Of a DNA stretch of 64,000 nucleotides, positions 12,392 through 22,227 are shown one piece after another. The first letter of the stretch is position 1, and every line of letters starts with the position of its first letter. The notes under the pieces are model-generated. The model was given only the letters and a program-made list of their open reading frames with translations, was not told the DNA's origin and ran no database searches. This DNA is from Macromonas nakdongensis. GTDB taxonomy: Bacteria; Pseudomonadota; Gammaproteobacteria; Burkholderiales; Burkholderiaceae_C. Made by a program: the position numbers and the translations under genes. The DNA lies in the NCBI RefSeq assembly GCF_002837145.1, contig NZ_NWMV01000027.1, forward strand, positions 1 to 64,000, in the 5' to 3' direction.

Positions 12392-13308
12392 GCCCCATTC
12401 CCACGGTGACCATGCGGGAGTACCTGCTAGGTCTGCAGCAGCGCATCACCTCGGCCATTTCCGAGATCGACGGCAAGGCCTTTGTCTCGGACGGCTGGGA
12501 AAAGGCACCCGGCGAAGCCCTGCAGGGCAACGGCATCACCCAGATTCTGGAAGACGGCCCGGTGTTCGAGCGCGCGGGCTGCGGTTTTTCGCACGTCAGC
12601 GGCCCCAAGCTGCCGCCCTCGGCCACCCAGCACCGCCCGGAACTGGCCGGGGCGCCGTTCGAGGCCATGGGCGTGTCCCTGGTGTTCCACCCGCGCAACC
12701 CCTACGTGCCCACGGTGCACATGAACGTGCGCATGATCACCGCCACGCCGGTGAACGGTGGCGAACCGGTGAGCTGGTTCGGCGGTGGCATGGACCTGAC
12801 GCCGTACTACGGCTTTGAAGAGGACGCGGTGCATTTCCACCGCACCTGCGCCCACGCGCTGGCGCCGTTCGGGGCCGACAAGTACCCGCGCTTCAAAACC
12901 TGGTGCGACGACTACTTTTGCAACAAGCACCGCAACGAGCAACGCGGCATTGGCGGCGTGTTTTACGACGACTTTTCCGAACTGGGTTTCGAGGGCGGTC
13001 TGGCCATGACCCAGGCCGTGGGCGATGCGTTCCTGCACGCCTACCTGCCCATCGTGCAGCGCCGCCTGGCCACCCACTACGGCGAGCGCGAGCGCCAGTT
13101 CCAGCTCTACCGGCGCGGCCGCTACGTCGAGTTCAACCTGGTCTGGGACCGCGGTACCCACTTCGGCCTCCAGTCCGGCGGGCGCAGCGAGTCCATCCTG
13201 CTGTCCATGCCGCCGTTGGTGCGCTGGGCCTACAACGAAAAGCCCATCCCAGGCACGCCAGAGCACCGCCTGGTGCACGAATTCCTGGTGCGCCGGGATT
13301 GGCTGTGA
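12388..13308 (+). CDS. hemF: Coproporphyrinogen III oxidase, oxygen-dependent
   Basis: Haem pathway enzyme that decarboxylates coproporphyrinogen III to protoporphyrinogen IX using O2, implying aerobic growth. The 306-residue protein contains [19 protein letters not shown], the family signature [20 protein letters not shown] and [19 protein letters not shown], and ends in the conserved [22 protein letters not shown] region. The ATG overlaps the purD stop (ATGA). The reading frame is open far upstream, but this start gives the normal N-terminus. nadD starts with GTG inside its stop. Confidence 0.95.
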   Translation: MSPIPTVTMREYLLGLQQRITSAISEIDGKAFVSDGWEKAPGEALQGNGITQILEDGPVFERAGCGFSHVSGPKLPPSATQHRPELAGAPFEAMGVSLVFHPRNPYVPTVHMNVRMITATPVNGGEPVSWFGGGMDLTPYYGFEEDAVHFHRTCAHALAPFGADKYPRFKTWCDDYFCNKHRNEQRGIGGVFYDDFSELGFEGGLAMTQAVGDAFLHAYLPIVQRRLATHYGERERQFQLYRRGRYVEFNLVWDRGTHFGLQSGGRSESILLSMPPLVRWAYNEKPIPGTPEHRLVHEFLVRRDWL

Positions 13309-13943
13309 ACGTGGCGCAGGCCGCTCGACCGGCCTTGCGCGTGGGCATGTTTGGGGGGGCGTTTGACCCGCCGCACGCCGCCCACCGCACCCTGGCCGAA
13401 ACGGCGCTGACGCAACTCGGCCTGGATGTGTTGCACCTGTTGCCCACGGGCCAGGCCTGGCACAAGGCGCGCCCCTTGAGCCCCGCCGCCGACCGCCTGG
13501 CCATGTGCGAATTGGCGTTCGCCGGCCTGCCCGCGGTGCGGGTGGACGCGCGCGAAACGCAGCGGGCCGGCCCGTCCTACACCGCCGATACCCTGGCCGA
13601 ACTGGCCACCGAATACCCTGGCGCCGACCTGTATCTGGTGCTGGGTGCCGACCAGTTGCTGGCCTTCAAGACCTGGCACCGCTGGGAAGAGGTGCTGCGC
13701 CTGGCCACCCTGGCCGTGGCCAACCGACCCATGTACCCGGCCACCACGGCCGAGCCCGCCCACTGGCCGGCCGTGGACCTGCCATTCCGGCCGCTGGACA
13801 TGCCCTTGCAGCCCACCAGTTCCACCGCCATCCGTGCCCAGGTGCACGCACCCGACCGGCAGTCCTCCGATCTGGACCTGCTGGTGCCTGCGGGCGTTGC
13901 GCGTTATATTTCCGAACACCATCTTTACCAGACCTCTACATGA
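13305..13943 (+). CDS. nadD: Nicotinate-nucleotide adenylyltransferase
   Basis: Transfers AMP from ATP to nicotinate mononucleotide in NAD synthesis. The 212-residue product has the nucleotidyltransferase motif [14 protein letters not shown] near its N-terminus, [19 protein letters not shown] in the middle and the [11 protein letters not shown] motif near the C-terminus. The start is taken as GTG 13305 because it overlaps the hemF stop (GTGA) and leaves a short N-terminal extension before the motif. No ATG exists between that point and the motif. rsfS follows in an ATGA overlap, an arrangement common in proteobacteria. Confidence 0.92.
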   Translation: MNVAQAARPALRVGMFGGAFDPPHAAHRTLAETALTQLGLDVLHLLPTGQAWHKARPLSPAADRLAMCELAFAGLPAVRVDARETQRAGPSYTADTLAELATEYPGADLYLVLGADQLLAFKTWHRWEEVLRLATLAVANRPMYPATTAEPAHWPAVDLPFRPLDMPLQPTSSTAIRAQVHAPDRQSSDLDLLVPAGVARYISEHHLYQTST

Positions 13944-14734
13944 GCAGCGAAACCGTCGTCAAAAAGAACATCCAGAAACTCCAGCGCGCCATCGTGGACG
14001 GCCTGGAAGACGTCAAGGCGCACGACATCCAGGTGTTCAACACCGAGTTGCTGTCGCCCTTGTTCGAGCGGGTCATCGTCGCCAGCGGCACCTCCAACCG
14101 CCAGACCAAGGCGCTGGCCGCCAGCGTGCGCGACGCGGTGCGCGAAGCCGGCTTCGACAAGCCCCGCACCGAAGGTGAGGAAAACGGCGAGTGGATCATC
14201 GTGGACTGCGGCGCGGCCGTGGTGCACGTGATGCAACCCAGCATCCGCCAGTACTACCGCCTGGAAGACATCTGGGGCGATAAGCCGGTGCGCCTGAAGC
14301 ACGCGGCCGCCGCCAAGGTCAAGGCCGATGCGGCCAAGTCGGCCACGCCCGAGGCAGCGCCGGCGACCAAGCCCAAGGCCAAAGCCAAGAAGGCCCCGGC
14401 CCTGGCCGCCGAGTCCGCGCCGCGCAAAACCCCGGCGCGCAAGTCCACTGCCGCGGGCACTGCCGCGCGTTCTGCAGCGCGCCCGGCCGCTGGGGCCGCG
14501 GCCACCAAGCCCCGTGCCAGCCGCGCGGCGGCCGGTGTGCGCCAGGCGAGTGCACCGGTCGAGGTGGTCAAGGTCAACGCTCCGTCGGCGAAAAAGGCCA
14601 CGGCGCGCAAGCCGGCGGCCAAGTCCGTGGCGGGGGCAGCGCCCAAGCCCGTGGCCAAGAAGGCGCCGGCGAAATCGGCCACGGCGCCCCGCGCACCGCG
14701 CAAAACCGCGGCCGGCACAGCCAAGAAGGCATGA
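13940..14734 (+). CDS. rsfS: Ribosomal silencing factor RsfS with a long Lys/Ala-rich C-terminal tail
   Basis: RsfS binds ribosomal protein uL14 and blocks subunit joining when cells starve. Residues 1 to about 117 form the normal domain ([21 protein letters not shown], then [45 protein letters not shown] and LEDIW). Most RsfS proteins end there, but this one continues for about 145 residues rich in Ala, Lys, Pro and Arg, with repeated AxxKPxAKxxA-like units resembling histone H1-like or AlgP-type tails. The tail is expected to be disordered and basic and might bind nucleic acid or rRNA; that is inference. The ATG overlaps the nadD stop and rlmH starts in its own stop. Confidence 0.9.
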   Translation: MSSETVVKKNIQKLQRAIVDGLEDVKAHDIQVFNTELLSPLFERVIVASGTSNRQTKALAASVRDAVREAGFDKPRTEGEENGEWIIVDCGAAVVHVMQPSIRQYYRLEDIWGDKPVRLKHAAAAKVKADAAKSATPEAAPATKPKAKAKKAPALAAESAPRKTPARKSTAAGTAARSAARPAAGAAATKPRASRAAAGVRQASAPVEVVKVNAPSAKKATARKPAAKSVAGAAPKPVAKKAPAKSATAPRAPRKTAAGTAKKA

Positions 14735-15198
14735 AGCTGGTCATCGTCGCGGTCGGGCAGCGCATGCCCGACTGGGCCCAGACCGCCTACGACGATTACG
14801 CCAAGCGTTTCCCCCCCGATTGCCGGGTGGAGGTCAAGACCGTCAAGACCGAACCGCGGGGCTCCAAGACGCTGGAGACCCTGCTCACCGCCGAGCGCGC
14901 CCGCATCGAAGCGGCCATTCCCAAAGGGGCCCGGGTGGTGGCGCTGGACGAGCGCGGCACCGGCCTGACCACCGTGGCCCTGGCCAAGCACCTGCGCGAC
15001 TGGCAGATGGCCGGCGACGACGTGGCCCTGGTCATCGGCGGCCCGGACGGGCTGGACCCGGCCTTCAAGGCGGCGGCGCATCTGCGCATCCGCCTGTCCG
15101 ACCTGACGCTGCCGCACGCCATGGCCCGGGTGCTGCTGATCGAGCAGCTCTACCGGGCCTGGTCGGTCAACGCCAACCACCCTTACCACCGCGAGTGA
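14731..15198 (+). CDS. rlmH: 23S rRNA (pseudouridine-1915-N3)-methyltransferase
   Basis: SPOUT-class methyltransferase that methylates pseudouridine 1915 in helix 69 of 23S rRNA, using SAM as a dimer. The 155-residue length is exact for the family. It has [15 protein letters not shown] at the N-terminus, the knot segment [15 protein letters not shown], and the C-terminal [34 protein letters not shown]-type ending (read here from about residue 123). It starts in an ATGA overlap with rsfS, the usual partner. Confidence 0.97.
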   Translation: MKLVIVAVGQRMPDWAQTAYDDYAKRFPPDCRVEVKTVKTEPRGSKTLETLLTAERARIEAAIPKGARVVALDERGTGLTTVALAKHLRDWQMAGDDVALVIGGPDGLDPAFKAAAHLRIRLSDLTLPHAMARVLLIEQLYRAWSVNANHPYHRE

Positions 15199-15203
15199 GT
15201 CGC

Positions 15204-15833
15204 ATGTCCCAGACCGCCAGTCCCGCGCCCGAACCCTGGGTGTACCTCGCCTCGCAGAGCCCGCGCCGGCACGACCTGCTGACCCAGTGGGGCGTGCGCT
15301 GCGAGCCGCTGCTGCCCGACCCCGACGAAGACGCCGAGGCACTGGAGGCGGTGCGCCCGGCCGAGGCGCCGGCGCACTACGTGCAGCGCGTCACCCGCCA
15401 CAAGCTGGACGCCGCCGTGGCGCGGCTGCAGCGTCGTGGCCTGCCCCCGGGGCCGGTGCTGTGCGCCGACACCACGGTGGCCCTGGGCCGCGATATTTTG
15501 GGCAAGCCGGCGTCCAAGGCCGACGCCCAGCGCATGCTGCAGCGCCTGGCCGGGCGCAGCCACCAGGTGTTGACGGCCGTCGCGGTGGGTCACAAAGGCC
15601 AGGTCTGGCAGGCCCTGAGCCGCTCGCAGGTGACCTTCGGTGAGTGGAGCTCGGCCGACATCCGCCGCTACGTCGAGACCGGCGAGCCCATGGGCAAGGC
15701 CGGTGCCTACGGCATCCAGGGCCTGGCCGGGCTGTGGGTGCAGCGCATCAGCGGCAGTTACACGGGCATCATGGGCCTGCCCGCGTTCGAGACCGCACAG
15801 GTGCTGCGCGCCGCCGGCCTGCGTCTGCTGTAA
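15204..15833 (+). CDS. maf: Maf family nucleotide pyrophosphatase
   Basis: House-cleaning pyrophosphatase of the Maf family that hydrolyses non-canonical or excess nucleoside triphosphates. The 209-residue product has the signature LASQSPRRHDLL, the CADTTVALG motif and KAGAYGIQGLAG, a pattern closer to the dTTP/UTP-type (YhdE) branch than to the m7GTP-type. The Asp usual before KAGAYG is Gly here (EPMGKAGAYG). ATG 15204 was chosen. An in-frame GTG at 15195 overlaps the rlmH stop (GTGA) and would add MSR; given the overlaps in this operon it is a real alternative. rng follows after 7 bases. Confidence 0.9.
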   Translation: MSQTASPAPEPWVYLASQSPRRHDLLTQWGVRCEPLLPDPDEDAEALEAVRPAEAPAHYVQRVTRHKLDAAVARLQRRGLPPGPVLCADTTVALGRDILGKPASKADAQRMLQRLAGRSHQVLTAVAVGHKGQVWQALSRSQVTFGEWSSADIRRYVETGEPMGKAGAYGIQGLAGLWVQRISGSYTGIMGLPAFETAQVLRAAGLRLL

Positions 15834-15840
15834 TCGCGGC

Positions 15841-17370
15841 ATGGCACAAGACATACTCATCAACTGGTCGCCGCAGGAAACCCGCGTGGCGGTGGTGGAG
15901 CAGGGCGCGGTGCAGGAGGTGCACATCGAGCGCACGCTGGAGCGCGGCCTGGTCGGCAACATCTACCTGGGCAAGGTGTCGCGCGTGCTGCCCGGCATGC
16001 AGTCGGCCTTCATCGACGTGGGGCTGGACCGCGCGGCGTTTCTGCACGTGGCCGACCTGCTGCCCAACATCACCGCGCGCCATGCGGGCAAGGACAAGGC
16101 GCCGCTGGTGGCCAGTGGCCAGCCGGCCGCCGATGGCACCCCGGCGGTGGCTGCGCCTGCCGCCGGGACCCTGCCGATCGAACGCCAGATCTTCGAAGGC
16201 CAGGCCCTGATGGTGCAGGTGTTGAAGGACCCGATCGGCACCAAGGGCGCGCGCCTGACGGCGCAGATCAGCATCGCCGGGCGCCTGCTGGTCTTCCTGC
16301 CGCAGGACAAGCACCTCGGCGTGTCGCAGAAGATTCCGCACGCCCAGCGCGAGGCCCTGCGCCAGCGCCTGGTGGCGCTCACAGCCGAGGGCGGGGGGGG
16401 CTTCATTCTGCGCACCAACGCCGAAGACGCGAGCGACGAGGAACTGGCCGAGGACATCGCCTACCTGCGCAAGACCTGGGCGCACATCAAGGCCGGTGCG
16501 GCGCGCCAGCCGCCGGCCACCCTGCTGTACCAGGACCTGACCTTGCTGCAACGGGTGTTGCGCGACCTGGTCGGGGCGCAGACCCAGTCCATCCAGGTGG
16601 ATTCGCGCGAGCAGCACGGTCTGCTGCAGACTTTCGCACGCGAGTACATGCCCAGCACGCTCGAACGGTTGCGCCAGTACAGCGGCGAGCGCCCGATCTT
16701 CGACCTCTACAGCATCGACGAGGAGATGGCCCGGGCCCTGGGGCGGCGGGTGGACTTGAAGTCCGGCGGCTACCTGGTGATCGACCAGACCGAGGCGCTG
16801 ACCACGGTGGACGTGAACACCGGCGGCTTCGTGGGGGCGCGAAATTTCGACGACACGGTGTTTCGCACCAACCTGGAGGCGGCGCAGGCCATCGCGCGCC
16901 AGCTGCGGCTGCGGAACCTGGGTGGCATCGTCATCGTCGATTTCATCGACATGGTGCGCGAAGACCACCGCGAGGCGGTGTTGGCCGAGTTCCGCAAACA
17001 GCTGGCCCGCGACCGGGTGAAAACCATGATCGGGGGCTTTTCGCAATTGGGCTTGGTGGAAATGACGCGCAAGCGCACGCGCGAGTCGCTGGCGCAGATG
17101 CTGAGCGAGCCCTGTGCCGCCTGCGGTGGCAAGGGGCACGTCAAAACCGCCCGCACCGTCTGCTACGACGTGCTGCGCGAAATCCTGCGCGAAGCACGCG
17201 CCTTCAACCCGCGAGAGTTCCGCGTGGTGGCCTCGCCGCAGGTGGTCGAGCTGTTTCTGGACGAGGAAAGTGCCCACCTCGCCGGCTTGAGCGATTTCAT
17301 CGGCAAGCCGATTTCGCTGCAAAGCGAAAGCGGCATGACGCAGGAGCAGTACGACATCGTGCTGCTGTGA
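15841..17370 (+). CDS. rng: Ribonuclease G
   Basis: Endoribonuclease of the RNase E/G family, processing the 5' end of 16S rRNA and some mRNAs. The 509-residue length fits RNase G, without the long C-terminal scaffold of RNase E. MAQDILINWSPQETRVAVVE is followed by the S1 domain (GNIYLGKVSRVLPGMQSAFIDVG, residues ~38-60). The DNase I-like domain carries the metal-binding Asp residues in TTVDVNTGGFVG (near 325) and IVIVDFIDM, and the Zn-link CAACGGKG is near 424. An insert rich in Ala/Pro/Gly (residues ~88-115) interrupts the S1 region. It is the last gene of the chain and is convergent with msbA. Confidence 0.95.
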   Translation: MAQDILINWSPQETRVAVVEQGAVQEVHIERTLERGLVGNIYLGKVSRVLPGMQSAFIDVGLDRAAFLHVADLLPNITARHAGKDKAPLVASGQPAADGTPAVAAPAAGTLPIERQIFEGQALMVQVLKDPIGTKGARLTAQISIAGRLLVFLPQDKHLGVSQKIPHAQREALRQRLVALTAEGGGGFILRTNAEDASDEELAEDIAYLRKTWAHIKAGAARQPPATLLYQDLTLLQRVLRDLVGAQTQSIQVDSREQHGLLQTFAREYMPSTLERLRQYSGERPIFDLYSIDEEMARALGRRVDLKSGGYLVIDQTEALTTVDVNTGGFVGARNFDDTVFRTNLEAAQAIARQLRLRNLGGIVIVDFIDMVREDHREAVLAEFRKQLARDRVKTMIGGFSQLGLVEMTRKRTRESLAQMLSEPCAACGGKGHVKTARTVCYDVLREILREARAFNPREFRVVASPQVVELFLDEESAHLAGLSDFIGKPISLQSESGMTQEQYDIVLL

Positions 17371-17448
17371 ACGCGGCCGACCCGGGCCGGCAGGCCTGGG
17401 GCCGGTGGATCCGGGCTGTGGGGGCGCTGTCCGTCGCCCGCAGGGCAC

Positions 17449-19299
17449 TCAGGCGCCGGCCTGCGGCGCCGTGTCTGCGCGGTCCACCGCGTGCTGGGCC
17501 TGCGCTTGCAGGCGCGCGTAAGCCCCATTGGCCGCCAGCAATTCGGCGTGGCTGCCTTGCTCCACGATCTGGCCGTCGGCCAGCACCACCACGCGGTCCG
17601 CGTGTTCGATGGTGGACAGGCGGTGCGCGATCACCAGGGTGGTGCGCCCGCGCATCAGGCGCGACAGGGCCTCCTGCACCAGCCGTTCCGACTCGTTGTC
17701 CAGCGCCGAGGTGGCCTCGTCCAGGATGAGCACAGGTGCGTCCTTGTAGATGGCCCGGGCGATCGCCAAGCGCTGGCGCTGCCCACCCGACAGTTCGGTG
17801 GCGTTGTGGCCGACCACGGTGTGCATGCCGCGCGGCAGGTGCTGCACCAGCTCGGCCAGGTTGGCCGAGGCCAGCGCCGCCTGCACCCGGGCTTCGTCCA
17901 CCGTGGCGCCCAAGGCCACGTTGTGGGCCAGGGTGTCGTTGAGCATGACCACGTCCTGGCTGACCATGGCGAACTGCGCGCGCAGGTTGCCCAGGTCCCA
18001 ATCGGTCAGGCGCACGCCATCGAGGCTGACCTGGCCTTCGCTCACCTCCACAAAGCGGGGCAGCAGGTTGGCCAGGGTGGTCTTGCCCGAGCCCGAGGGG
18101 CCGACCAGGGCCACCACCTCGCCCGGGCGCACCTGCAGGCTCAGGTCGCGCAAGGCCGCGCCGTCCTTGTTGCCGTAGCGCACCCAGACCCGCTCCAGGG
18201 CGATCTGGCCCAGGGCCCGGTCCACGCGGTGTCGGCCCCCGGTCTGCTCGCGCGTGTCCTCGACCAGCTCCAGGCCGCGTTCCAGTGCCGCCAGTCCGCG
18301 TGTCACGGTGCCGGCGATGTCGGCCAGTTGGCGGATCGGGGTGATCAGCATCAGCATGGCGGTGACGAAGCCAACGAAACCGCCGACCGTGGCCCCGGCG
18401 TTGCTCTGCCACAGCGCCACCATGATCACCGCCGACAGCGCCGCAGCCGCCAGCAACTGGCTCAGCGGCGTCATGGCGGCACCGGCGATGGTCGATTTCA
18501 TCGCCAGCCGGCGCAGCGCCACGTTCAGGCGTTCGAAGCGCTCGGCCTGTTGCGCCTGGGCGCCGTGCAAGCGAACCATGCGGTGGGCCAGCACGTTTTC
18601 TTCCACCACATAGGCCAGTTCGTCGGTGGCGTGCTGGCTGCTGCGGGTGATGTGGTAGAGCCGTTTGGACAGGCTGCGCATGACCCAGGCCAGCGGCGGA
18701 AACAAGGCCAGCACGATGCCGGTGAGCTGCCAGTTCAGGTACAGCAGGTAGACCAGCAGGGCCACGATGGTGAGTACCGTACGCACGCTGGTCAGCAGCG
18801 CGCCGACCAGCAGGGTGGTGCCGCTCTGCACCTCGTACACCACGGTGTTCGACAGCTTGCTTGCACTTTGCTGGGCAAACAGGTCGAGCTGCGCGGTGTT
18901 GAGCCGCGCGAACATGGCCTGGCGCAGCGTCACCATGCCCTGGGTGGCGGTGTGGCTCAGGCCGTAATTGGCCAGGAAGGTGGCCACGCCGCGCAGGGCG
19001 AACAGCCCCATCAAGGCCGCGGGCACCGTCCACATCGGGAAGGACCCGGTGGAAAAACCCTGGTCGAGCAGGGCCTTGAGCAAAGCCGGGATGGCCGGCT
19101 CGGTCAGCGCCGCCAGCAGCGTGCCCACAAAGGCCAGGCCGATGCCGGCGCGGGCGTGGCGGAAATACGGCCAGAGGCGGCGCAGGCGCTGCGGCAGGGG
19201 CGGGACCACGGCGGTGGTGGGCGGGGGGGACGTGGTGTCGGTCAAAGCGGCGGTGGGGAAAATCTGCGGTTGGCCGTGCCGGGGGAACCTTTCTGGCAC
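17449..19299 (-). CDS. msbA: Lipid A export ABC transporter, permease/ATPase
   Basis: Inner-membrane half-transporter that flips lipid A-core from the inner to the outer leaflet. The 616-residue protein fuses a six-helix membrane domain (residues ~35-340) to an ATPase domain. In the latter are Walker [10 protein letters not shown], the Q-loop region [20 protein letters not shown], signature [15 protein letters not shown], Walker [13 protein letters not shown] and the H-loop His in [20 protein letters not shown] ~30-residue Pro/Thr-rich N-terminus precedes the first helix, so a later start is possible. It is divergent from tolB. Confidence 0.9.
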   Translation of the reverse strand: MPERFPRHGQPQIFPTAALTDTTSPPPTTAVVPPLPQRLRRLWPYFRHARAGIGLAFVGTLLAALTEPAIPALLKALLDQGFSTGSFPMWTVPAALMGLFALRGVATFLANYGLSHTATQGMVTLRQAMFARLNTAQLDLFAQQSASKLSNTVVYEVQSGTTLLVGALLTSVRTVLTIVALLVYLLYLNWQLTGIVLALFPPLAWVMRSLSKRLYHITRSSQHATDELAYVVEENVLAHRMVRLHGAQAQQAERFERLNVALRRLAMKSTIAGAAMTPLSQLLAAAALSAVIMVALWQSNAGATVGGFVGFVTAMLMLITPIRQLADIAGTVTRGLAALERGLELVEDTREQTGGRHRVDRALGQIALERVWVRYGNKDGAALRDLSLQVRPGEVVALVGPSGSGKTTLANLLPRFVEVSEGQVSLDGVRLTDWDLGNLRAQFAMVSQDVVMLNDTLAHNVALGATVDEARVQAALASANLAELVQHLPRGMHTVVGHNATELSGGQRQRLAIARAIYKDAPVLILDEATSALDNESERLVQEALSRLMRGRTTLVIAHRLSTIEHADRVVVLADGQIVEQGSHAELLAANGAYARLQAQAQHAVDRADTAPQAGA

Positions 19300-19388
19300 A
19301 AACGGTCACAGTTCACATTGGCGTGTCCGGTATTATCGGCGCGACAGTCCACTCCCGGGGCGCCGGTTTCGGTGCCCGATTCAGACCC

Positions 19389-20705
19389 ATGCGCTTGACT
19401 TCTTCTGCCCGTTCGCTTCCCCCTCTTGGCCGCCGCCAGTGCCTCACCCTGCTGGGGGGGGCGGGTTTGTGGGCCACGGCCACGGTGCCGGCCTGGGCGC
19501 AGTTCCGGGTCGAGGTCTCGGGCGTGGGCATGCAGCAGATCCCCTTCGCCATCGCGCCCTTCAAGGTGGTGCCCGGTGCGCCGCAGAACGTCGCGGCCAT
19601 CGTGCGCGCCGATCTGGAGCGCAGCGGCCAGTTGCGCTACGTGGCCGGCAGCGAAGCCGTGCTGGACGAGATGGCCCGCCCCGACCTGGCCCCCTGGCGC
19701 AGCGGCGGCGCCGATGCGCTCGTCACCGGCAGCGTCTCGCGCCTGGCCGACGGCCGTTACGACGTGCGCTTCCGCCTCTGGGACGTGGTGCGCGCCCAGG
19801 ACCTGGGCGGGGTCAGCTTCCCGGTCGCCGCCGCCGACCTGCGTCTGGCCGCTCACCGCGTGGCCGATTACGTCTACGAAAAACTCATCGGCGACCCGGG
19901 CGTGTTCTCCACCCGCATCGCCTACGTCTCGAAGCAGGGCGAGCGCCACCAGCTGTGGGTGGCCGACGCCGACGGCGAAAACGCCCAGTCGGCCCTGAGC
20001 AGCCCGGAGCCCATCATTTCTCCGGCCTGGGCGCCCAATGGCGGGCAGCTGGCTTACGTGTCTTTCGAGTCGCGCAAGCCGGTGATCTACACCCACGAGG
20101 TCGCCACCGGCCGCCGTCGCCTGCTGGCCAGCTTCCGCGGCTCCAACAGCGCCCCGGCCTGGTCGCCCGATGGCCGCCAGGTGCTGGCCACACTCACCCT
20201 GGGCGGGGGCTCGCAGATCTACGCCCTGGACCCCAATGGCGGCCAGCCGCAGCGGCTGACGCAGACCAGCGGCATCGACACCGAACCCGCGTTCTCGCCC
20301 GATGGCAAGAGCGTTTACTTCGTCAGCGACCGGGGCGGCTCGCCGCAGATCTACCGCATGGCCAGCAACGGCCGCGACGTCACCCGCGTGACCTTCGACG
20401 GCAGTTACAACATCTCGCCAGCGATCAGTCCGGATGGCCGCTCCATGGCCTTCGTGGCCCGCATCGGCGGCGCCTTCAAGCTGCGTGTCATGGATCTGGC
20501 CACGGGCAACTTCAACACCCTGACCGACACCACCGCCGACGAAAGCCCGAGCTTCGCGCCGAACAGCCGGCTCATCATGTACGCCACCAAGGTGCAAGGC
20601 CGCGAGTCCCTGATGACCACCACCCTGGACGGGCGCATCAAAACCCGCCTGGCCAGCGTGCCCGGGGCTGTCCGCGAACCCGACTGGGGCCCGTTCCAGC
20701 GCTGA
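19389..20705 (+). CDS. tolB: Tol-Pal system beta-propeller protein TolB
   Basis: Periplasmic partner of Pal and TolA in outer-membrane constriction and integrity. The 438-residue protein has an N-terminal TolB domain ([20 protein letters not shown] onward) and a C-terminal six-bladed propeller with repeated [17 protein letters not shown]-type units. The frame is open from 19323, but ATG 19389 gives a proper export signal. That signal contains [24 protein letters not shown], which has a twin-arginine look (RRxCL) rather than a plain Sec signal. pal and cpoB follow on the same strand; tolQ, tolR and tolA are not next to it. Confidence 0.95.
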   Translation: MRLTSSARSLPPLGRRQCLTLLGGAGLWATATVPAWAQFRVEVSGVGMQQIPFAIAPFKVVPGAPQNVAAIVRADLERSGQLRYVAGSEAVLDEMARPDLAPWRSGGADALVTGSVSRLADGRYDVRFRLWDVVRAQDLGGVSFPVAAADLRLAAHRVADYVYEKLIGDPGVFSTRIAYVSKQGERHQLWVADADGENAQSALSSPEPIISPAWAPNGGQLAYVSFESRKPVIYTHEVATGRRRLLASFRGSNSAPAWSPDGRQVLATLTLGGGSQIYALDPNGGQPQRLTQTSGIDTEPAFSPDGKSVYFVSDRGGSPQIYRMASNGRDVTRVTFDGSYNISPAISPDGRSMAFVARIGGAFKLRVMDLATGNFNTLTDTTADESPSFAPNSRLIMYATKVQGRESLMTTTLDGRIKTRLASVPGAVREPDWGPFQR

Positions 20706-20748
20706 ACACCGTTTACAGTTCACCCTTTTCTTCCACCGATTGTTTCCC

Positions 20749-21366
20749 ATGACTGCCCACCGCCATTCCCCGGTTTCTTCTGTTTCCTCGGCCGCTGCCC
20801 CCCGTTCCGTGACGGGCCGTTGGCAGCTGGGCCTGGCCGGCGTGCTTGCCGCCGCGCTGCTGGCCGGTTGCGGCTCCAGCGTCAAGCTGGACGAAGGTGC
20901 GCCGGTGTCCGACCGCACTGGGGTGCCGGTGGGGGCCGCGGGCGCAGCCGGTGCGGGTGCGGCGGGCAACGCGATCGACCCGCGCGGCGTCAACGGCGTT
21001 CAGGCCGGGGCGGGCCAACTGGGACAGCCGCCGCAGAACCTGGCGCGTGTGGTGTACTTTGACTACGACGATTTTTCCGTCAAGAGCGAGTCCATGTCCA
21101 CCCTGGAAGGGCATGCCCGTTTCCTGAACGCCGACCGCCAGCGCCGCGTGGTGCTGGAAGGCCACACCGACGAGCGCGGCGGCCGCGAGTACAACCTGGC
21201 CCTGGGGCAAAAGCGTGCCGACGCGGTGCGCCGTTCCCTGACCCTGCTGGGCGTGACCGATGGCCAGATCGAGTCGGTCAGCTTCGGCAAGGAAAAACCG
21301 GCCAACACCGGCGCCGACGAAGAGGCCTTCCGCCAGAACCGCCGCGTTGAACTGAGTTACCGCTGA
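20749..21366 (+). CDS. pal: Peptidoglycan-associated lipoprotein Pal
   Basis: Outer-membrane lipoprotein that binds peptidoglycan and TolB. The 205-residue protein has a long N-terminal signal ending in the lipobox LLAGC, a Gly/Ala-rich linker, and an OmpA-like domain. In that domain are VVYFDYDDFSVKSES, LEGHTDERGGREYNLALGQKRADAV (peptidoglycan-binding motif with Asp and Arg) and RQNRRVELSYR. The frame extends to a TTG at 20740; ATG 20749 was preferred. It follows tolB by 43 bases and precedes cpoB by 2. Confidence 0.95.
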   Translation: MTAHRHSPVSSVSSAAAPRSVTGRWQLGLAGVLAAALLAGCGSSVKLDEGAPVSDRTGVPVGAAGAAGAGAAGNAIDPRGVNGVQAGAGQLGQPPQNLARVVYFDYDDFSVKSESMSTLEGHARFLNADRQRRVVLEGHTDERGGREYNLALGQKRADAVRRSLTLLGVTDGQIESVSFGKEKPANTGADEEAFRQNRRVELSYR

Positions 21367-21368
21367 CC

Positions 21369-22181
21369 ATGAGTGGCGCCACACGCTCTTTCGCCGGGCC
21401 TTGGCGGCCGGTGTTCCTGGCCTTGGCCCTGTGGGGCGCGGCCTCGTCCGGGCACGCCGCCCTGTTCGGTGACGACGAGGCGCGCCGCGCCATCATCGAC
21501 CTGCGCACCCGGGTCGATGCCAACCGGCAGGCCGCGGAAGCGGCCGATCAGCGCCTGTCGGCCGAAGTCAAGGCCCTGGAAGAGGGCGGCCTGGGCCCGG
21601 CGCGGCGCAGCATGCTCGACTTGGTCAACCAGATCGAAGCCCTGCGTCGCGAACTCGCCGAGGTGCGTGGTCAGAACGAACGCCTGGCGCGCGATGTGGC
21701 CGACCTGCAGCGCCAGCAGCGCGACGTGAGCGGCGCGATCGACGAGCGCCTGCGTCCGCTGGAGCCGGTCAAGGTCACGCTCGAAGGCCAGGAGTTCACC
21801 GCCAAACCCGAAGAGAAAGCGGCGTTCGAGGCCGCGATGACGACCTTGCGTGCCGCCAACTTCCCCGCGGCGGCTCAGCAGTACACCCAGTTCCTGACGC
21901 GCTACCCCAGCAGCGGCTATGTGCCGGTGGTGCTGTACTGGTTGGGCAATGCACAGTACGCCAACCGCAGCTACAAGCCCGCCATCGACAGCTACCAGCG
22001 CCTGCTGGCCCAGTTTCCGCAACACGCGCGGGCGCCCGAAGCCCTGCTGGCCGTGGCCAACTGCCACCTCGAACTGAAAGACGCGCGCAGCGCCAAGGCC
22101 ACCTTGCAGAACGTGGTCAAGACCTACCCGGCGTCCGAGGCCGCCTCGGCCGCGAAAGACCGCCTCGCCCGTCTGCGCTGA
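21369..22181 (+). CDS. cpoB: Cell division coordinator CpoB (YbgF)
   Basis: Periplasmic TolA partner that coordinates septal peptidoglycan synthesis with outer-membrane constriction. The 270-residue protein has a signal peptide ending in GHA, an N-terminal trimerising coiled coil (Arg/Glu/Leu-rich, residues ~35-125), and C-terminal TPR repeats starting at AAFEAAMTTLRAANFPAAAQQYTQFLTRYP. The end, LKDARSAKATLQNVVKTYPASEAASAAKDRL, is typical. It closes the tolB-pal-cpoB block. Confidence 0.92.
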   Translation: MSGATRSFAGPWRPVFLALALWGAASSGHAALFGDDEARRAIIDLRTRVDANRQAAEAADQRLSAEVKALEEGGLGPARRSMLDLVNQIEALRRELAEVRGQNERLARDVADLQRQQRDVSGAIDERLRPLEPVKVTLEGQEFTAKPEEKAAFEAAMTTLRAANFPAAAQQYTQFLTRYPSSGYVPVVLYWLGNAQYANRSYKPAIDSYQRLLAQFPQHARAPEALLAVANCHLELKDARSAKATLQNVVKTYPASEAASAAKDRLARLR

Positions 22182-22187
22182 AGGCCC

Positions 22188-22210
22188 GCCCCACACGCTG
22201 TGTGTGGGGC
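22188..22210 (+). terminator. Hairpin after cpoB (weak terminator candidate)
   Basis: GCCCCACAC pairs with GTGTGGGGC over a 5-base loop, directly after cpoB, but no T-run follows. A TACAAT (22214-22219) just past it may be the -10 of the next gene. Confidence 0.45.
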
Positions 22211-22227
22211 CTCTACAATCCAGCGCC

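Noticed and set aside
13505-13939. Long N-terminal extension of rsfS
   Set aside because: The open frame overlaps nadD completely; the ATG overlapping the nadD stop gives the normal RsfS N-terminus.
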